From: Streptomyces sp. ITFR-16
Lineage (GTDB): Bacteria; Actinomycetota; Actinomycetes; Streptomycetales; Streptomycetaceae
Reading direction: 5' to 3'
Length of the DNA: 64,000 bases
Assembly (NCBI RefSeq): GCF_031844705.1
Contig: NZ_CP134609.1
Coordinates: 1-64,000 of the forward strand
Shown: positions 59,557 through 64,000 of the stretch, one piece after another
Layout of the letters: each line of letters opens with the position of its first letter
Numbering within the stretch: position 1 is the stretch's first letter
The notes under the pieces: model-generated
Databases searched by the model: none
What the model was told of the DNA's origin: nothing
The model's input: the letters and a program-made list of their open reading frames with translations, nothing else
Program-made: the position numbers and the translations under genes

Positions 59557-60675
59557 ATGAGACATCGTATCGCTGTAGTCGGCGCCGGCCCCGGCGGCCT
59601 GACCTTCGCGCGCGTCCTTCGCCGTCATGGTCACCCCGTCACCGTCCTGGAACGCGATCCCTCCCCTGCCGCCCGTCCCCCGGGCGGCACGCTGGACCTG
59701 CACGAGGGGATGGGTCAGCTCGCGCTGGACAAGGCGGGGCTGCTGGCGGAGTTTCGGGCGCTGGCCCGCCCCGAGGGGCAGGCCATGCGCATTCTGGACG
59801 CGGCGGGGAACGTGCTGCGCGACTGGCGGCCCCGGCCGGACGACCGGGCCCATCCCGAGATCGACCGCGGGCAACTCCGTGACCTGCTGCTCGATTCTGT
59901 CGATGTCCAGTGGGGGCGGGGCGTCACCCGGGTGGTGCCGGAAGGGCCGGACGGCGTACAGGTCCACTTCACGGACGGGCGGCGGGAGACGTTCGACCTC
60001 GTCGTCGGTGCGGACGGTGCCCGGTCGCGGACCCGGCCGGCCCTCTCGTCCGCGACGCCGCACTACACGGGCGTCACCTACGTCGAGACCTCGCTGGACG
60101 ACGTCGACACCCGGCACCCCGACCTCGCCCGGTTGATCGGCGACGGGTCGGTGGCGGCGTACGGCGTGAACCGGGCACTCGTCGCGCAGCGCAACAGCGG
60201 TGGTCACGTCAAGGTCTACGCCCAGTTCCGGGCTCCGCTGGACTGGCACGCCGGCCTGGACCTGGCCGATGCCGAGGCCGTGCGATCGAGTCTGCTGGCC
60301 CTGTTCGACGGCTGGGCCACGCCCGTCCTCGATCTCCTGCGCCACGGCGTCGCGTTCGTCCACCGCCCCCTCTGCGTACTGCCCGTCTCCCATACGTGGT
60401 CCCACGTACCCGGCGTGACGCTGCTCGGCGACGCCGCCCATCTGATGCCTCCGCTGGGGGCGGGTGCGAACCTCGCGATGCTGGAAGGCGCCGAGCTCGC
60501 CGAGTCCCTCGCCACGGGGCCCGGGGATCCGGACGGGGTCGTCCGCGCCTTCGAGGAACAGATGTGGGCGCGGGCCGGCAGGTGGGCGAAGATCACGGCG
60601 GCCGGTCTGGAACGCCTGGTGAGCCCCGACCCCGCCGAAGCCCTCGCCCTCTTCGATCAAGTCCAGCCGTCCTGA
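59557..60675 (+). CDS. TetX-like FAD-dependent monooxygenase
   Basis: A 372-aa flavoprotein hydroxylase. FAD-binding GxGxxG (IAVVGAGPGGLTFARVLRRH), PPGGTLDLHEGMGQLAL as in TetX-like enzymes, the DG motif DLVVGADGARSRTR, and the GD motif VTLLGDAAHLMPPLGAGANL. It would use NADPH and O2 to hydroxylate an aromatic or polyketide substrate, possibly inactivating a drug. Start ATG 59557 lies in the divergent operator. The substrate is not deducible. Confidence 0.9.
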   Translation: MRHRIAVVGAGPGGLTFARVLRRHGHPVTVLERDPSPAARPPGGTLDLHEGMGQLALDKAGLLAEFRALARPEGQAMRILDAAGNVLRDWRPRPDDRAHPEIDRGQLRDLLLDSVDVQWGRGVTRVVPEGPDGVQVHFTDGRRETFDLVVGADGARSRTRPALSSATPHYTGVTYVETSLDDVDTRHPDLARLIGDGSVAAYGVNRALVAQRNSGGHVKVYAQFRAPLDWHAGLDLADAEAVRSSLLALFDGWATPVLDLLRHGVAFVHRPLCVLPVSHTWSHVPGVTLLGDAAHLMPPLGAGANLAMLEGAELAESLATGPGDPDGVVRAFEEQMWARAGRWAKITAAGLERLVSPDPAEALALFDQVQPS

Positions 60676-60766
60676 CCACGGAGAGCGGGAGCACGGCGTC
60701 GTCCCGGCCGGTCACAGGTAGGTTCGTCTCACCGGAGGTCGAGTCGCGGAGCGGACGGAGGCCGAG

Positions 60767-61438
60767 ATGGCCGGGACGACGGTGGACGAGGTGATGGCCG
60801 AGCTGGCCGCTCCCGAGGACCCGAAGGCACGCGCCGTGAACGAACGGCACGGCGATGACCACGGTGTGAACCTCGGCAGACTGCGGGCGCTCGCGAAGCG
60901 GCTGAGGACACAGCAGGAACTCGCTGTTCAGCTCTGGGACACAGGTGACACCGCGGCGAGACTCCTGGCGCTCCTGGTCTGCCGCCCGAAGGCGTTCGGG
61001 CGGGCCGAGCTGGACGCCATGGTGCGCGACGCGCGCTCCCCCAAGGTGCACGACTGGCTCGTGAACTACGTGGTGAAGAAGAGCCCGCACGCCGAAGAGC
61101 TGCGCCTTGCCTGGACCGCCGATCCGGATCCCGTGGTGGCGAGTGCCGGCTGGGCGCTGACCACCGAACGCGTGGCGAAGAAGCCCGACGGACTGGACCT
61201 CGCCGGGCTGCTCGACACCATCGAGACCGGGATGAAGGACGCCCCGGACCGTCTGCAGTGGGCGATGAATCACTGCCTGGCACAGATCGGGATCGAGCAC
61301 GCCGAACACCGGGCCCGTGCCGTCGCCATCGGTGAGCGACTGGAAGTGCTCAAGGACTACCCGACTTCCGCGGGCTGCACCTCTCCGTTCGCACCTGTCT
61401 GGATCGCCGAGATGGTGCGCCGCCGGGGTGGCGAGTAG
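60767..61438 (+). CDS. AlkD-like DNA alkylation repair protein
   Basis: A 223-aa all-helical protein of the HEAT-like DNA glycosylase family (AlkD type): VNLGRLRALAKRLRTQQELA, AVQLWDTGDTAARLLALLVC, KVHDWLVNYVVKKSPHAEEL, WALTTERVAKKPDGLDL. In AlkD an Asp/Trp set excises 3- and 7-alkylpurines; a candidate W(L/D) set is visible but I cannot map the catalytic residue. Start ATG 60767. Confidence 0.8.
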   Translation: MAGTTVDEVMAELAAPEDPKARAVNERHGDDHGVNLGRLRALAKRLRTQQELAVQLWDTGDTAARLLALLVCRPKAFGRAELDAMVRDARSPKVHDWLVNYVVKKSPHAEELRLAWTADPDPVVASAGWALTTERVAKKPDGLDLAGLLDTIETGMKDAPDRLQWAMNHCLAQIGIEHAEHRARAVAIGERLEVLKDYPTSAGCTSPFAPVWIAEMVRRRGGE

Positions 61439-61499
61439 GACCCTGACGGCGCGTCGGGGTGCGAAGAGGGCTGGTGAGCGGGGCCTATATCGTCCTGGC

Positions 61500-62222
61500 A
61501 TGACACAAGAGTTCGATCTTGCCGCGTCGCTCGCGAAGGGCGTCGAAGACCGCAGGGGTGCGTGGGCCTTCGTCCAGGGCTTCGCCGCCCACTGGGCCGG
61601 CGCCGCCCTGGAGCACGAGGACGGGTGGACGGAAGCCGATCTCGACGCCGCCGAGAAGCGGCTCGGGCACCGGCTGCCGGCCGCCTTGCGTGAGGCGTAT
61701 CTGCTGTTCGGGCGCCGGCGGGATCTCACCAGCAACCACGATGTGCTGCTCGGTCCCGCGGAGTTGTACGTCGATGACGCCGGGGAGGCCCTGGTCTTCC
61801 GTCACGAGAACCAGGGAGCCGCCTCTTGGGGCGTACGCCTCGACGACCTCCGGGGTGACGATCCTGCGGTGTTCGTCCGGCTCGACCTCGCCGACAAGAG
61901 CGCCGAGCGCTGGGAGGCCTGGCTGGAGCGTCTTTCGCTCTGCTTCGTCGAGATCGTCCTGTCGGAATCCCTGCAGGCCGACGAGGAGCTGTGCGACTAC
62001 CTGGACGTGGAGGACGACAGCCTCGAACCGCTGGAGGCGCACGCGGTGCGACTGCCGTTCCCGGCCTGTCCCCCCGGCGAGGAGACGCGGTGGTTCCTGG
62101 GCCGGGACGTCCTTCTGCGCGATGACGACGGCGCGGCCGTCCTCGCCCGTGGCCGGAGCGCCCAGGACCTCGACCGCATGCGTGATCTGATCCCGGGTGA
62201 CTGGCTGAACGACAGTCGCTGA
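61500..62222 (+). CDS. SMI1/KNR4-like protein
   Basis: A 240-aa protein with a SMI1_KNR4 (SUKH-type) domain: the sequence WTEADLDAAEKRLGHRLPAA, LREAYLLFGRRRDL is the hallmark helix pair, then beta-rich segments (ALVFRHENQGAASWGVRLDD, AVFVRLDLADKSAERWEAWL). SUKH proteins serve as immunity proteins to polymorphic toxins or as general binding domains. No toxin gene adjoins it. Start ATG 61500. Confidence 0.8.
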   Translation: MTQEFDLAASLAKGVEDRRGAWAFVQGFAAHWAGAALEHEDGWTEADLDAAEKRLGHRLPAALREAYLLFGRRRDLTSNHDVLLGPAELYVDDAGEALVFRHENQGAASWGVRLDDLRGDDPAVFVRLDLADKSAERWEAWLERLSLCFVEIVLSESLQADEELCDYLDVEDDSLEPLEAHAVRLPFPACPPGEETRWFLGRDVLLRDDDGAAVLARGRSAQDLDRMRDLIPGDWLNDSR

Positions 62223-62336
62223 GCACGGGGCGGGGTTCCACCGTCCGGGCTCCGAGCGACTGGACATCGCGCCGCCCCACGGGGGCGCGGGCGTCGGTCC
62301 GCGCGGCGCGGCGTCGTGCGCGCCCCCTCCGGGCTC

Positions 62337-63839
62337 TCAGGCGGTGAGGTGCTGCTTGGTGGTGGAGTCGCCGGACGCGGCCTCGGGGCTGATGCCGTGT
62401 TGGTCCTCCTCGGGGCGGCCCTTCCTCGACAGGAGGAAGGTGATGGCGAGGAAGGCCAGCAGCAGGCAGGCCTGGACGATCAGGGCGCGGTGGAAGCCGC
62501 CGGTGAAGTCACCGGTCTCGGCCCGGGCGAAGAACACCGAGCCGAAGACCGCGACGCCGATGGAGCCGCCCACGGCCTGGACCGCCGACAGGACGCCGGA
62601 GGCCGAGCCGATCTCGTTGTCGTCCACCGCGGCCAGGATGAAGCTGAACAGGGCGGCGATCACCATGCCGGCGCCGATGCCCGCCACCGTCACGCCGGGA
62701 GCGATGTCCCGGATCGAGAAGGACGCGGGGTCGAGGGCGTCGAGTTCGAACCAGAGCAGGGCCGCGCCCGCCAGCTGGACCAGTGGGCCGATCTGGAGCA
62801 CTTTGCGGCCGATCCTGTCCGCGAGGAACGCGCCGCTGACCGCCCCGCCGATCGCGGTTCCCACGGCGAGCGGCAGGTTGCCGAGTCCGGCGTCACCGGC
62901 GGTGAAGTGCCGGCCGATCTGGAGGTAGAGCGTCAGCACGAGCTGCGTGCCGATCAGCCCGCCGAAGAACAGGGCGATGCCGCCGAGCCCGACGGTGAAG
63001 GCGGGCTTGCGCAGCAGGCCGGGGGTCACCAGCGGCTCGCGTCCGGCGGCCGCCGTTCGGCGCTGATGCACGGCGAACAGGCAGAAGCCGACCGCCGAGG
63101 CGCCCATGCACAGCCATGTCCACAGGGGCCAGCCGTCCTCCTGCCCCTGGTTCAGCGGGAGTACGAGCAGGGCGCAGGCCGCCACGACCAGGGCCGCGCC
63201 GACCAGGTCGACGCGTACCGTGCGGTCGCCCGGCTTCCTGGGCACGAACTTCGCGGCGACGATCAGTGCGGTGGCTCCGATGGGCAGATTGACCAGGAAC
63301 ACCGAGCGCCAGCCCAGGCCGAAGAAGTCGCCCTCGATGAGGAAGCCGCCCAGGACCGGGCCGATGATGCCGCCCAGGCCGAGGACGGGGCCGAAGATCG
63401 CGAAGACCTTGGTGAGTTCCGGACCGCTGAAGTTCTCGCGCAGCAGCCCCAGACCCTGCGGGAGCAGCATCGCCCCTGCGGTGCCCTGCAGCAGGCGGAA
63501 GGCGATCAGCGACTCGATGTTCGGTGCGCCCGCGCACAGCAGTGAGCTCACGGTGAAGGCCGTCAGGCCGATGAGGAACATCCGGCGCCGCCCGTAGCGG
63601 TCACCGAGCCGGCCGCCCAGGACGAGTCCGGCGCCGAGGGTCAGGGCGTAGCCGCCGATCACCCACTGGAGCCCGACGGAGCCGGCGCCGAGGGAGTCCT
63701 CCAGCGCGGGTCCGGCGACGTTGACGATCGAGGCGTCCAGGAGATCCATGATCTCGGCGACGATCATCACCACCAGGATGAGCCACCGCCGGCGCTGGGG
63801 CTCGGTGGTCTCGTCGGGGGTGAGGGACGGGTCGCGCAT
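62337..63839 (-). CDS. EmrB/QacA-type 14-TM drug efflux MFS transporter
   Basis: A 500-aa DHA2-type carrier. TM1 with the LLDASIVNVAGPAL motif, loop 2-3 GGRLGDRYGRRRMFLIGL, motif C region VFAIFGPVLGLGGIIGPVLG, and about 14 hydrophobic segments. It exports drugs or metabolites by proton antiport. I chose ATG 63839 because GGAGGT lies ideally upstream; the ATG at 63854 would place that SD inside the gene. A divergent gene, only its start visible, begins at 63958 and may be its regulator. Confidence 0.9.
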   Translation of the reverse strand: MRDPSLTPDETTEPQRRRWLILVVMIVAEIMDLLDASIVNVAGPALEDSLGAGSVGLQWVIGGYALTLGAGLVLGGRLGDRYGRRRMFLIGLTAFTVSSLLCAGAPNIESLIAFRLLQGTAGAMLLPQGLGLLRENFSGPELTKVFAIFGPVLGLGGIIGPVLGGFLIEGDFFGLGWRSVFLVNLPIGATALIVAAKFVPRKPGDRTVRVDLVGAALVVAACALLVLPLNQGQEDGWPLWTWLCMGASAVGFCLFAVHQRRTAAAGREPLVTPGLLRKPAFTVGLGGIALFFGGLIGTQLVLTLYLQIGRHFTAGDAGLGNLPLAVGTAIGGAVSGAFLADRIGRKVLQIGPLVQLAGAALLWFELDALDPASFSIRDIAPGVTVAGIGAGMVIAALFSFILAAVDDNEIGSASGVLSAVQAVGGSIGVAVFGSVFFARAETGDFTGGFHRALIVQACLLLAFLAITFLLSRKGRPEEDQHGISPEAASGDSTTKQHLTA

Positions 63840-63874
63840 ATTCAATACCTCCATGGTGAAGTAATTCCACGGTG

Positions 63875-63904
63875 AAGGTAAAGTTGATGACGGTAGGTTG
63901 TCAA
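63875..63904 (-). promoter_or_regulatory. Predicted promoter of the efflux gene
   Basis: Read leftward: TTGACA (63904-63899), an 18-bp spacer, TACCTT (63880-63875). A near-direct repeat, TTCACCGTGGAA / TTCACCATGGAG, lies between promoter and start codon and may be a regulator site. Confidence 0.55.
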
Positions 63905-63957
63905 AGCGGGTCTCCGGCGGGGACCACGCGGGAGAAGAGAAGGGTGGAGGGGCCTCC

Positions 63958-64000
63958 ATGGAGGAAGCGATGCGCGACGGCGTCGGGGCGCAGCGTGAGC
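63958..64000 (+). CDS. Start of a divergent gene, cut by the window end
   Basis: ATG 63958 with an SD-like GGGTGGAGGGG; reads MEEAMRDGVGAQRE and runs off the window. By position, divergent from an efflux gene, it is likely a transcriptional regulator, but the sequence is too short to tell. Confidence 0.45.
   Translation, partial: MEEAMRDGVGAQRE

Overview
The DNA is very GC-rich with strong third-position G/C bias, GTG starts, overlapping ATGA/GTGA gene junctions, and protein families typical of Streptomyces (BTAD, DUF2637 Spd-like, DUF4913, helicase-associated repeats). I read it as an accessory region of a Streptomyces or close relative: a plasmid (possibly linear), an integrated conjugative element, or a chromosome arm. 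No replication initiator, relaxase, tRNA, rRNA or CRISPR array was found.

Layout. 1-4.1 kb is wreckage: a broken helicase-associated-repeat protein and a chimera of two dead transposases (IS5-like joined to IS1380-like). 4.07-5.37 kb is a decayed IS3-family element. 5.4-16.9 kb is a tightly coupled leftward operon for a Gram-positive conjugation-type type IV secretion apparatus: coupling ATPase, VirB4-like ATPase, SCO6880-like protein, VirB6-like and VirB8-like membrane proteins and a small two-TM protein. A divergent secreted transglycosylase/NlpC-P60 enzyme that could open the wall follows. 17-23.5 kb is a nest of IS3 and IS30 elements around an epsilon/zeta-type toxin-antitoxin pair. 23.5-31.5 kb holds small DNA-binding proteins, a glyoxalase-like protein, a broken BTAD regulator, a DUF2637 membrane protein and a striking array of GTTCCAC/GTGGAAC boxes. 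32-35 kb is a parB-parA partition locus with four parS-like palindromes. 35-37.8 kb has plasmid-type hypotheticals and an HNH-like protein. 37.9-41.65 kb is a three-gene Tn554-like recombinase module whose first gene is cut by an IS3 element. 41.65-44.9 kb has two IS3 elements flanking an orphan gene that resembles a middle component of ABC-three-component (ABC-3C) defence systems.

45-64 kb is more chromosome-like cargo: a truncated WYL regulator, two MFS transporters, TetR regulators each divergent from a probable target, an SDR, an alpha/beta hydrolase, a metallophosphoesterase, a TetX-like flavin monooxygenase, an AlkD-like protein and a SMI1/KNR4-like protein. Embedded here is a group II intron that splits an Mrr-type restriction endonuclease gene. 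The two exons rejoin in frame, domain V of the intron is recognisable, but the intron's own reverse transcriptase has been destroyed by an inversion plus deletion.

Working picture: a mobile replicon carrying transfer, partition and toxin-antitoxin maintenance functions, heavily remodelled by IS elements that insert into each other and delete neighbours. Several genes are visible only as cut ends at IS boundaries.
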